Below are positions 5,113-11,140 of a stretch of DNA of 11,735 bases, in pieces (the stretch's first letter is position 1; each line of letters starts with the position of its first letter). Made by a program: the position numbers and the translations under genes. The notes beneath the pieces are model-generated. The model saw nothing but the letters and a program-made list of their open reading frames with translations, was not told the DNA's origin and searched no databases. This DNA is from Planctomycetota bacterium. GTDB taxonomy: Bacteria > Planctomycetota > UBA11346. The stretch lies in NCBI GenBank assembly GCA_013821615.1, contig JACDGQ010000050.1, positions 1 through 11,735 on the forward strand, given 5' to 3'.

Positions 5113-7215
5113 ATGGCCGTCGATCTCGCCGCCGCAGCCGCAATCTCCCCCGAACAGCGCCACCGTCAGGGTCTGACCTTCCCCAACCCCCTCGCCGGCA
5201 ACCCGGGCGCGCCGCGCTTCCCGGCGGCCGTGAAGGCCAAGGACGGCACCGCCGTGCAGGTCGCCGACCCGGTCGCGACGCGCGTCATGGTCGCGCTGAT
5301 GGACATGAACGCGGTGGTCGGCGGCGCCGCCTGCCATTGGGGCGGTCCGGCCGCCCTCGCCGAACTGATGTCGGCGGTGCACGGCGTGATGTTCAGGAAG
5401 ACCCCCTGGCACCAGCACTACAACTTCGGCAATGACGCCGGCCACACCGAGAACGGCGTCTACGCGCTCAAGGCCAACTACGGCTACGCCGGCGTGACCG
5501 TGCAGGACCTCAAGCTCTTCCGCTCCATCAAAAGCAAGCTCACCGGCCACGGCGAGTCGCACCTCTTCCCCGAGGGCGTGATGATCTCCAACGGGCCGCT
5601 CGGCTCGACCCTGCCGGTGGTGCAGGGCCTGGCCATGGCCGACGTCCTCGCCAACAAGCCGCGCACCGCGATCTGCGTGATCTCCGACGGCGCGATGATG
5701 GAGGGCGAGGCCAAGGAATCGCTCAGCGCCATCCCCGGCCTGGCCGGCAAGGGCCTGACCTCGCCCTTCGTGCTGATCATCAGCGACAACAACACCAAGC
5801 TCTCCGGGCGCATCGACGCCGACGCGTTCTCGATGCAGCCCAGCTTCAACGCCCTCGAAGCGCTCGGCTGGAAGGTCATCACGCTCGCCAACGGCAACGA
5901 CCTGCAGGCGGCCTACACGGCGGTCGAGGCGGCCGTCGCGGCCGCCGAAGCCAATCCCAAGCAGCCGGTAGCGGTGTGGGCGAAGACCGTCAAGGGCTTC
6001 GGCGTCGCCAGCACCGTGAAATCGTCGAGCGGCGGCCACGGCTACCCGCTCGCCGGTGGCGACATCGCCGGTGGCAAGCTGCGCGCGTTCGTGGTCGAGG
6101 CCAACGCCGGCCGTCCGCTCGCCCCCGAGTTCGAGTCCTGGCTGAAGGAGCTCGAGGACGCCGCCGCGGCCAAGGCCGCGAAGGACGCCGCGAAGAGCGC
6201 GGCCGCCGTGCCCACCGCCGCTCCCGCCGCTCCCGCGGTGAAGAAGGACAAGATCCAGGGCGGCTTCCCCAAAGGCATGATCACGGCGGCCGACAAGGGC
6301 CTGCCGGTGGTGTCGGTCAGCGCCGACCTGCAGGGCTCGACCGGCGTCGCGCCGTTCCGCCAGAAGTACCCGCAGCTGTCGTTCGAGGTCGGCGTGGCCG
6401 AAGCCAACATGATCTCGACCGCGGCCGGCTTCTCGAAGCTCGGCTACATCCCGGTGGTCGACACCTTTGTGCAGTTCGGCATCACCAAGGGCCTGCTGCC
6501 GATGACCATGGCCAACCTCAGCCAGTCGGCGATCATCGCGGTCTACAGCCACACCGGCTTCCAGGACGCGGCCGACGGCGCCAGCCACCAGGGCCTCTAC
6601 TACCTCGCCGCGACCGGTGCGGTGCCGCAGCTCCAGCAGTACTGCCCGGCGAGTGCCGAGGAGGCCGAGTGGGCGATGGCCTTCGCCATCGAGCGCTTCG
6701 CCGACGAGCGCAAGGCCGGCCACCACCCCGACAGCGTGCTGTTCTTCTGCGGCCGCGAGAATTTCGCGGTCAGCCTGAAGCCGGCCGGCGGCGCCTACGC
6801 CTGGGGCAAGGCGATGGTCGTCGCCGACACCACCGCCGGCAAGGCGAAGAGCGTGACCATCAGCGCCAACGGCTCGCTGGTCGCGCACGCCATCAAGGCC
6901 GCGGAGAAGCTCGCAGCGGACGGCATCGGCGCGCTGGTGCTGAACAACGCCACGCCCAACCGCCCTGACCTTGCCGGCCACCAGGCGGCGCTGGCGAAGA
7001 CCGGCGGCAAGCTGGTCACCGTCGAGGACCACCAGGCGATCGGTGGCGCCGGCGCGATGCTGATCAGCGCGCTGGTCCAGGCCGGCACCGTGCCGACCGT
7101 CAAGCTGCTCGGCGTGCGCGGCGAGTTCGGCCAGAGCTCGTACACCGCCGACGAGCTCTATGACAAGCATGGCATCGGCACCGCGGGCATCGTCGCCGCC
7201 GCCAAGGCGCTGTGA
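5113..7215 (+). CDS. tkt: Transketolase (thiamine diphosphate enzyme), EC 2.2.1.1
   Basis: Transfers two-carbon ketol units between sugar phosphates in the non-oxidative pentose phosphate pathway; cytoplasmic. The 700-residue protein has all three domains. The pyrophosphate domain shows H111 (AGH), G161-P-L-G, S191-D-G with N226/N227 (the metal and diphosphate motif, with Ser for the usual Gly) and H309. The pyrimidine domain shows the cofactor-activating E430 (VGVAEANM), F455 and H492 (GASHQ). The C-terminal domain starts near residue 575. The order and spacing match known transketolases. An Ala/Lys/Pro-rich linker (about 346-380) joins the first two domains and adds to the length, which is above the usual 630-670. 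I chose the ATG at 5113 because AGGA precedes it at good spacing; the frame upstream to 5029 is not coding-like. Its stop overlaps the next gene's ATG. Some GVAE-type homologues are split enzymes; here both halves are fused. Confidence 0.93.
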   Translation: MAVDLAAAAAISPEQRHRQGLTFPNPLAGNPGAPRFPAAVKAKDGTAVQVADPVATRVMVALMDMNAVVGGAACHWGGPAALAELMSAVHGVMFRKTPWHQHYNFGNDAGHTENGVYALKANYGYAGVTVQDLKLFRSIKSKLTGHGESHLFPEGVMISNGPLGSTLPVVQGLAMADVLANKPRTAICVISDGAMMEGEAKESLSAIPGLAGKGLTSPFVLIISDNNTKLSGRIDADAFSMQPSFNALEALGWKVITLANGNDLQAAYTAVEAAVAAAEANPKQPVAVWAKTVKGFGVASTVKSSSGGHGYPLAGGDIAGGKLRAFVVEANAGRPLAPEFESWLKELEDAAAAKAAKDAAKSAAAVPTAAPAAPAVKKDKIQGGFPKGMITAADKGLPVVSVSADLQGSTGVAPFRQKYPQLSFEVGVAEANMISTAAGFSKLGYIPVVDTFVQFGITKGLLPMTMANLSQSAIIAVYSHTGFQDAADGASHQGLYYLAATGAVPQLQQYCPASAEEAEWAMAFAIERFADERKAGHHPDSVLFFCGRENFAVSLKPAGGAYAWGKAMVVADTTAGKAKSVTISANGSLVAHAIKAAEKLAADGIGALVLNNATPNRPDLAGHQAALAKTGGKLVTVEDHQAIGGAGAMLISALVQAGTVPTVKLLGVRGEFGQSSYTADELYDKHGIGTAGIVAAAKAL

Positions 7216-7619
7216 TGGCAGCCGCAGGCGTGGCCGCACCACCGCCGGTCCAGCCGCTGCGCTGGACCACAGTGGTGATGTACGTGGCCATGCTGGCGGT
7301 GGCGGCAGCAGGGGTCTTCGGCGCGCTGACGGTGGTCAACCACTGGCGCTTTCTCAGCGTCTCGACCATCTTCGGCGTCTTCCTGCTCGGCTTCGCCGCG
7401 CTGAAGAGCGCCATCGCCACCGACCAGCTGCTCGCGCCGCCGGCGGTGGCGCCACAGTCGACCCAGCGCCAGGACACCGGGTCGCCCGGCATGTTCCGCA
7501 TCTGGCTGTTCTACAAGTACCTGGCGGCCGTGGTGGCGGTGTGCGCCGCCATCTGGCTGCTCGCGCATGGTTCGACCGGGCTGGACGCACTGGCCGTGGC
7601 GCACCCCGCGCAACCGTGA
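7215..7619 (+). CDS. Small membrane protein with three predicted helices, coupled to transketolase
   Basis: I do not recognise this 134-residue protein. It has three clear hydrophobic segments at about residues 18-41, 49-66 and 96-117, with a Pro/Gln/Thr-rich loop between the second and third (72-92), and a short alanine- and proline-rich N-terminus. The ATG at 7215 shares its A with the transketolase TGA (TGATG junction) and has AAGG seven bases before it. A GTG at 7212 is an alternative that adds one residue. The overlap makes translational coupling with transketolase very likely, although no functional link between a sugar-phosphate enzyme and such a membrane protein is evident. Its stop is followed by 128 bp before the next gene, which has its own strong ribosome site. 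Confidence 0.75.
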   Translation: MAAAGVAAPPPVQPLRWTTVVMYVAMLAVAAAGVFGALTVVNHWRFLSVSTIFGVFLLGFAALKSAIATDQLLAPPAVAPQSTQRQDTGSPGMFRIWLFYKYLAAVVAVCAAIWLLAHGSTGLDALAVAHPAQP

Positions 7620-7747
7620 CGCGGCATCCTCCAGGCTGACGCTGACCCGAGGAATCGCTGGCCCGCGCGCCCCGCCCGGGCACGCTGCGGACGACCACGC
7701 CCGGCCGCGGACCATCCCGCAGGCCGGCCCGTGCACGGAGACCCGCC

Positions 7748-8218
7748 ATGCCCCTCGCCCAGTGCCTATCCACCGTTTTCCTGCTTCTTGCGATGGCCTG
7801 CGCAACCCTGCAGGCGGCGGTGATCTACCCGCCCTTCGATCCCAACCGCCCCGTCGAACCGACCATGGTCGGCACGGTCTGGGAGGCGCTCCTGACCGAC
7901 GCCAACGGCAAGACCCAGAAGGATCGCCTGGTCTTCGCGGAACGCTCCTTCACCAGCACGTGGCTGAAGTCGGCAGGCGTGAACAAGATGCCCTACACGC
8001 AGACGGTCGGGAAGACCGTCGACGACCCCATCCCCTGGAAGGCCGAACTGTCCGACAACCAGGGCATCAAGATCGTCTTCGACGGCAAGGCGGAGAAGAA
8101 CGACCTGCAGGGGACGCTGACCGTGACGCCGCCCAAGGGCGAGGCCCTGGTCTACGCGATCGTGGCCGCGAAATCGGGGACGGATGAGGCGAGGAAATTG
8201 GGGACGGCGAAGAAATAG
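7748..8218 (+). CDS. Secreted protein of unknown function
   Basis: The 156-residue product opens with a signal peptide (MPLAQCLSTVFLLLAMACATLQA) with likely cleavage after residue 23. Cys18 is followed by ATLQA and does not form a good lipobox, so a soluble exported protein is more likely than a lipoprotein. The mature part has alternating hydrophobic strands (TMVGTVWEALLTD, IKIVFDGKAEKNDLQGTLTV) and looks like a small beta-barrel or lipocalin-like fold, with a lysine-rich tail. No known family is recognised. GGAG lies seven bases before the ATG, which makes the start firm. A GC-rich hairpin follows the stop, so transcription may end there. Confidence 0.78.
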   Translation: MPLAQCLSTVFLLLAMACATLQAAVIYPPFDPNRPVEPTMVGTVWEALLTDANGKTQKDRLVFAERSFTSTWLKSAGVNKMPYTQTVGKTVDDPIPWKAELSDNQGIKIVFDGKAEKNDLQGTLTVTPPKGEALVYAIVAAKSGTDEARKLGTAKK

Positions 8219-8224
8219 GCGCGG

Positions 8225-8242
8225 CGCGAGACCCGTCTCGCG
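8225..8242 (+). terminator. Hairpin after the secreted protein gene, possible terminator
   Basis: CGCGAGAC and GTCTCGCG form a perfect 8-bp inverted repeat with two bases between, realistically a 7-bp stem with a four-base loop, seven bases after the stop codon at 8218. It is followed by TCTTGG rather than a T-tract, so termination would be weak or need another factor. The stem contains the GCGAGAC heptamer of array C in both orientations. Confidence 0.45.
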
Positions 8243-8329
8243 TCTTGGACCCGCTCCACAGGCGCAGAGCATTGGTTCTTCGTCATCCGAGGCGGAAGCT
8301 TTCCGTCCATCGCGGGGAAAGTGAAACCT

Positions 8330-8451
8330 GATCGAACAAGAGGAACGGAGCAACGGAGGAAGACGGGGAGTCAGTGACAAAGCGAAATTGGGAAAGCACG
8401 GCATCGCCATCTCTTGGCTGTCCTCCGTTCCTCCGTTCCTCTTGTTCGATC
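8330..8451. repeat. Long inverted repeat, 31-bp arms, 60-bp centre
   Basis: The left arm 8330-8360 and right arm 8421-8451 are reverse complements with one mismatch in 31 bp. Each arm includes an imperfect 8-bp period (CTCCGTTC twice, then CTCTTGTTC, on the right arm). The 60-bp centre has no gene. No transposase is present nearby and no clear target duplication is visible at the edges. It could be a small palindromic mobile element or a large RNA hairpin between the secreted protein gene and the exporter gene. Confidence 0.88.
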
Positions 8452-8580
8452 CTTCCTCTCCTGTTTTGATCGATGCGACCCGAGCGGGCAATGGATCCAC
8501 CACGAATGACGAGGATCCAGAGAGTTCCTGGGCTTCCACGCCGCCAGCGCGCGACCCCCGGTCATTGACTCCCGATTTCA

Positions 8581-8620
8581 TATCCCTACAAACCCTACCG
8601 ATTTGCAGGACTTATCCCTT
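8581..8620 (+). promoter_or_regulatory. Probable regulatory patch before the exporter gene
   Basis: This AT-rich stretch stands out from the GC-rich surroundings and lies 64-103 bp before the ATG at 8684. It contains TATCCCTA (8581-8588), TTGC (8603-8606) and TTATCCCT (8612-8619). The same TTGC, TTATCCCT and TATCCCTA strings occur before transketolase (5045-5065). No well-spaced -35/-10 pair can be assigned. Confidence 0.3.
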
Positions 8621-8683
8621 ATCGCGCTGGTGCGCGCCGGGGGCGGGGATCCTCGCGATCGTGCCGAGGGAACGTGAGCTGCT

Positions 8684-9499
8684 ATGCCTGAACATGCCTT
8701 ATTCGAGCCGGTCTATGCGCTGTCCGGGCTGGTCGTCGGGCTGCTCGTCGGGCTGACCGGCACCGGCGGCGGCTCGCTGATGACGCCCGTGCTGGTGCTG
8801 TTGTTCCACATCCACCCGGCCACGGCGGTGGGCACCGACCTGCTCTTCACCGCGATCACCAAGATCGTCGGCACGGCGGTGCACGGCTCCAAGGGCACCA
8901 TCGACTGGCGGCTGGTCGGACGCCTGGCGGCGGGCAGCGTGCCGGCCACCTGCATCACCGTGCTCTGCCTGTGGCTGCTGCGCGGGCCGGCGGCCGATCC
9001 GCACGCGGCCACCAGCCACTCCGCGGTGAACAGCGTGCTGACCACGGCGCTGGGCATCGCGGTGATCATCACCGCGCTCACCCTGCTGCTGCGGCCGTGG
9101 CTGCTCGCCCGCTTCGCCAACTCCGCCCCGCTGTCGCCGCGCAAGGTGACGATCCTGGCGATCACACTCGGCGCGGCCCTCGGCGTGATGGTCTCGCTGT
9201 CCTCGGTGGGCGCCGGCGCGATCGGCGTCTCGGCGCTGATGGCGCTCTACCCGCGCATGCCGCTGGGTCGCCTGGTCGGTTCGGACATCGCCCACGCCGT
9301 GCCGCTGACGCTCATCGCCGGCGCGGGCTACTGGCTGCTCGGCTCGATCGACTGGTCACTGCTGACCTCACTGCTGGTCGGCTCGATCCCCGGGATCATC
9401 GTCGGCAGCCTGCTGTCGGCGCGCAGCCCCGACCGCGTGCTGCGCTACGTCTTGGCGGTGATGCTGCTGATCGTCGGCGGCAAGCTGGCGTTCTTCTGA
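8684..9499 (+). CDS. TauE/SafE (TSUP) family membrane exporter
   Basis: Members of this family move small anions such as sulfite, sulfoacetate or other organosulfur compounds across the cytoplasmic membrane. The substrate here cannot be told. The 271 residues are highly hydrophobic with seven or eight predicted helices and the inverted two-repeat plan of the family. The first half carries GLLVGLTGTGGGSLMTPVL (residues 19-37) and then HPATAVGTDLLFTAITKIVG (44-63). The second half carries the matching GVMVSLSSVGAGAIGVSAL (167-185) and then GRLVGSDIAHAVPLTLIAG (195-213). The two IDW segments (73-75 and 222-224) are equivalent. The length is normal. The ATG has a GAG-containing ribosome site about nine bases upstream. 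No sulfur metabolism gene is adjacent, so calling it a sulfite exporter would be too specific. Confidence 0.9.
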   Translation: MPEHALFEPVYALSGLVVGLLVGLTGTGGGSLMTPVLVLLFHIHPATAVGTDLLFTAITKIVGTAVHGSKGTIDWRLVGRLAAGSVPATCITVLCLWLLRGPAADPHAATSHSAVNSVLTTALGIAVIITALTLLLRPWLLARFANSAPLSPRKVTILAITLGAALGVMVSLSSVGAGAIGVSALMALYPRMPLGRLVGSDIAHAVPLTLIAGAGYWLLGSIDWSLLTSLLVGSIPGIIVGSLLSARSPDRVLRYVLAVMLLIVGGKLAFF

Positions 9500-9599
9500 G
9501 GCGGGTGGGCGGCGCTTTGGGCTTTGGCCCTGCGCGGGGACGCTGAACATCGGCGCTGGCGGCGGGCCCATCGGCGCGCGCCGTCCCGGAGGCCCGCCA

Positions 9600-9962
9600 G
9601 TGGACGAGAATCACGATCCCCGCGTCTTCTTCGCCGCGGAGCGCACGCTGCTCGCCTGGGTACGCACCGGCGCGACCGCCATCGGCCTGGGCTTCATGGT
9701 CGCGCGCTTCGGCCTGTTCCTGCGCTACCTCGCGCACGATCCCGCGCTGGGCGCGAAGGAGGGCGCGAGCACCGCGATCGGCGTCCTGCTGGTGGTGGTC
9801 GGCTCGCTGCTCTGCCTGCTCTCCGCCCTGCAGTTCCGCCGCTTCGCCGCGGCGCTGCGCCCCGCCGACCTGCCCCATCCGTACTCCCACGGCCTGCCGG
9901 TATGGACCGGCGTCGCCTTCGCGGCGATCGGCCTGCTGCTGGCGGGCTACCTGTTCTGGTGA
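9600..9962 (+). CDS. DUF202 / YidH-family membrane protein
   Basis: The 120-residue product has the family signature at its N-terminus (FFAAERTLLAWVRTGATAIGLGFMVARFG, about residues 10-38). There, AERTxLAWxRT precedes the first membrane helix, a second helix follows at 57-77, and a third at the C-terminus (102-119). This is the usual length and plan. The biochemical role of the family is not settled; it sits in the cytoplasmic membrane. The start is GTG at 9600, chosen because a full GGAGG lies exactly seven bases before it and the conserved motif follows ten residues later. It is 100 bp behind the exporter gene on the same strand and could be in its operon. Its stop is 30 bp from the end of the convergent gene at 9993. 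Confidence 0.9.
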   Translation: MDENHDPRVFFAAERTLLAWVRTGATAIGLGFMVARFGLFLRYLAHDPALGAKEGASTAIGVLLVVVGSLLCLLSALQFRRFAAALRPADLPHPYSHGLPVWTGVAFAAIGLLLAGYLFW

Positions 9963-9992
9963 GCGCGCGCACGACCGTGCCGCGCAGTCCGC

Positions 9993-10346
9993 TCAGGTCT
10001 TCTTTTTCTTCTTCTTGTCCGGTGAAAGCTGGTCGATCGCATCCGCGGTCGTGCCGGTGTAGGTGACGCGCACGTTCCTGTCGAGCGCGAGTCGGGCGAG
10101 CGGAACGGTATCGAGATCGCGGGTCACCGCGGTCTTCGCGGTGATGGCCAGGGTCAGCGCGACGCCCTTGGGATCGGTGATGGTGAGGGAGTGGCCATCG
10201 GCCGCGACGGTGATGAGGCCGAAGGCGACTTTTGCGCTCGCTGCCGGCGTCGGGGCGCTGGTCGCGGCCGCCGCACCCTCCGCCGCGGGAAGCGGCGCTG
10301 GGGCGCACAGGATCGCCAACACGAGCATGGACATGATGCGACGCAT
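9993..10346 (-). CDS. Small secreted protein with a beta-type domain and a polylysine tail
   Basis: I chose the ATG at 10346, which gives 117 residues, because GGGGAG lies five bases before it and a clean signal peptide starts there (MRRIMSMLVLAILCAPAPLPA, cleavage near residues 20-22). The frame continues upstream to 10418 without coding character. After an Ala/Thr/Pro linker (25-38), residues 39-107 form a small beta-rich domain: AFGLITVAADGHSLTITDPKG, then VALTLAITAKTAVTRD, then VRVTYTGTTADAI. The layout is reminiscent of DUF5666-like OB-type domains, in which a short beta hairpin repeats, but this is only a resemblance. The protein ends in six lysines and a threonine. It is convergent with the DUF202 gene. 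Confidence 0.75.
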   Translation of the reverse strand: MRRIMSMLVLAILCAPAPLPAAEGAAAATSAPTPAASAKVAFGLITVAADGHSLTITDPKGVALTLAITAKTAVTRDLDTVPLARLALDRNVRVTYTGTTADAIDQLSPDKKKKKKT

Positions 10347-10481
10347 GGGGGCTCCCCGGGGGTGCTGGCTGATGCTACCCGGGATCCGGCCTTCCGGCCA
10401 TGTGGCTTTTCTCGGCATGGGCTGGACGCCATCGACGGGTGAGGACCACCCTCCTTGGCCGACGGCTCACGGCATCAACGA

Positions 10482-10510
10482 CGAACCCCGGTGCGGGGCA
10501 CCGGGGTTCG
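10482..10510 (-). terminator. Strong hairpin, terminator of the small lysine-rich gene
   Basis: CGAACCCCGGTG (10482-10493) and CACCGGGGTTCG (10499-10510) form a perfect 12-bp stem with a five-base loop. It lies 26 bp beyond the stop codon of the minus-strand small gene at 10537. On the minus strand the stem is followed by TCGTTGATG, which is only partly T-rich, so it may be an intrinsic terminator of moderate strength. No gene ends at this point on the plus strand. Confidence 0.75.
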
Positions 10511-10536
10511 CAGAGCGGCCGTGCGGCTCGCACCGG

Positions 10537-10638
10537 CTACTTGGTGGCGCGCTTCGCGGCCTTGGCGGCCTTCTTCTCCTTCTTGGAGGAGGCGGGAGCC
10601 TTCTTGCCCTCGCGCTGGGTTTGCTTTTCCTTGACCAT
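10537..10638 (-). CDS. 33-residue lysine- and alanine-rich protein
   Basis: The product from the ATG at 10638 has 33 residues, with about 40 percent lysine plus much alanine (MVKEKQTQREGKK, then KKEKKAAKAAKRATK). It is strongly basic and resembles the tails of histone H1-like or ribosome-associated proteins, which would suggest nucleic acid binding, though no fold can be claimed. A GAG lies about nine bases before the ATG. Upstream codons in the same frame (to 10776) lack a ribosome site and look non-coding. The support for a real gene is the strong hairpin just after its stop and the 222-bp divergent spacer to the next gene. Such short lysine-rich frames can also arise by chance, so confidence is moderate. 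Confidence 0.5.
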   Translation of the reverse strand: MVKEKQTQREGKKAPASSKKEKKAAKAAKRATK

Positions 10639-10860
10639 GGTGTGCTCGCTTTCTCTCGCGGGTTCCTGGTCTTGTACGGATGGGTTCCAGCTTGGCAATG
10701 GCAGCATCGTTCGGCGCTTGCAGAAGCCCCGGCGGCCCGACCCGCGAGCACGCAGCGGCGGGGTCGCGGCGGGCACCGCATCCGCAGCGCATCAGGCGCA
10801 GCCCCCTGCGCCCCGCGTCTTCCGCCTTGCGCTGCCCGGCAGGCGCCCTGCAATGCGCGC

Positions 10861-11121
10861 ATGAGCGCCCTGTCCCACCCCCTGCCGCGCGGCACGCGCG
10901 TTGCGACCCTCACCGGCGAAGTCGATCTCGACTGCGAGGACGCGGAGCGCACCACCCCGCCCGGCGCGATCGGACGCATCACCGGCGTCGCCAACGAGCG
11001 CAGCGATGGCTCTGAGGGTTTCTGCTACGATCTGATCTTCGACAACGAGGCCTGGGTGATCGTCGACGACCGCGATCTCGACGATTCCGCCCGCTACCGC
11101 GTGCTGCCCGCGGCGGGCTGA
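10861..11121 (+). CDS. Small soluble protein of unknown function
   Basis: The 86-residue product is acidic and lacks a signal peptide or membrane segment, so it is probably cytoplasmic. It has a turn-rich, SH3-barrel-like pattern: GTRVATLTGEVDLDC near the start, PPGAIGRITGVANE in the middle, then YDLIFDNEAWVIVDDRDL, and finally RYRVLPAAG. Gly-x-Ile-Gly followed by strands of the type VxFDNxxWVIVDxxDL occurs in small KOW-like or SH3-like proteins, but I cannot name a family. I chose the ATG at 10861 because the frame upstream, although open to 10063, runs antisense through two other genes and the spacer. No strong ribosome site is visible. The next gene begins 20 bp after its stop, so the two may form an operon. 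Confidence 0.7.
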   Translation: MSALSHPLPRGTRVATLTGEVDLDCEDAERTTPPGAIGRITGVANERSDGSEGFCYDLIFDNEAWVIVDDRDLDDSARYRVLPAAG

Positions 11122-11140
11122 GCGGCGGACCCTGACGCCC

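Larger units (their letters stand above)
8219..8683. other. 465-bp gene-free region with two inverted repeats
   Basis: No credible gene is visible. Open frames crossing it on both strands lack start signals and coding-like composition. From left to right it holds a hairpin made of two inverted heptamers (8225-8242), a long inverted repeat with 31-bp arms (8330-8451), a further 13-bp segment (8561-8573) complementary to the inside of that repeat, and an AT-rich patch (about 8576-8622) that probably contains the promoter of the exporter gene. The region is less GC-rich than its flanking genes. Confidence 0.7.

Noticed and set aside
5068..7242. A 724-codon open frame on the minus strand opposite transketolase
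   Set aside because: It is the mirror of a GC-rich gene. Its translation is dominated by Arg, Gly, Ala, His and Asp with no domain, while the plus strand carries a complete set of transketolase motifs.
8388..8756. A 122-codon plus-strand frame before the exporter gene
   Set aside because: It is made of the inverted-repeat arm and intergenic sequence and overlaps the exporter start, whose protein features are clear in another frame.
10795..10812. Hairpin GGCGCAG / CTGCGCC upstream of the gene at 10861
   Set aside because: It has a seven-base GC stem with a four-base loop, but no gene ends there and no T-tract follows. Such stems are expected by chance in sequence this GC-rich.
10063..11121. 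A 352-codon plus-strand frame ending with the small gene at 10861
   Set aside because: Its first part runs antisense through the secreted protein gene, the hairpin and the lysine-rich gene, and has no ribosome site. Only the last 86 codons look like protein.
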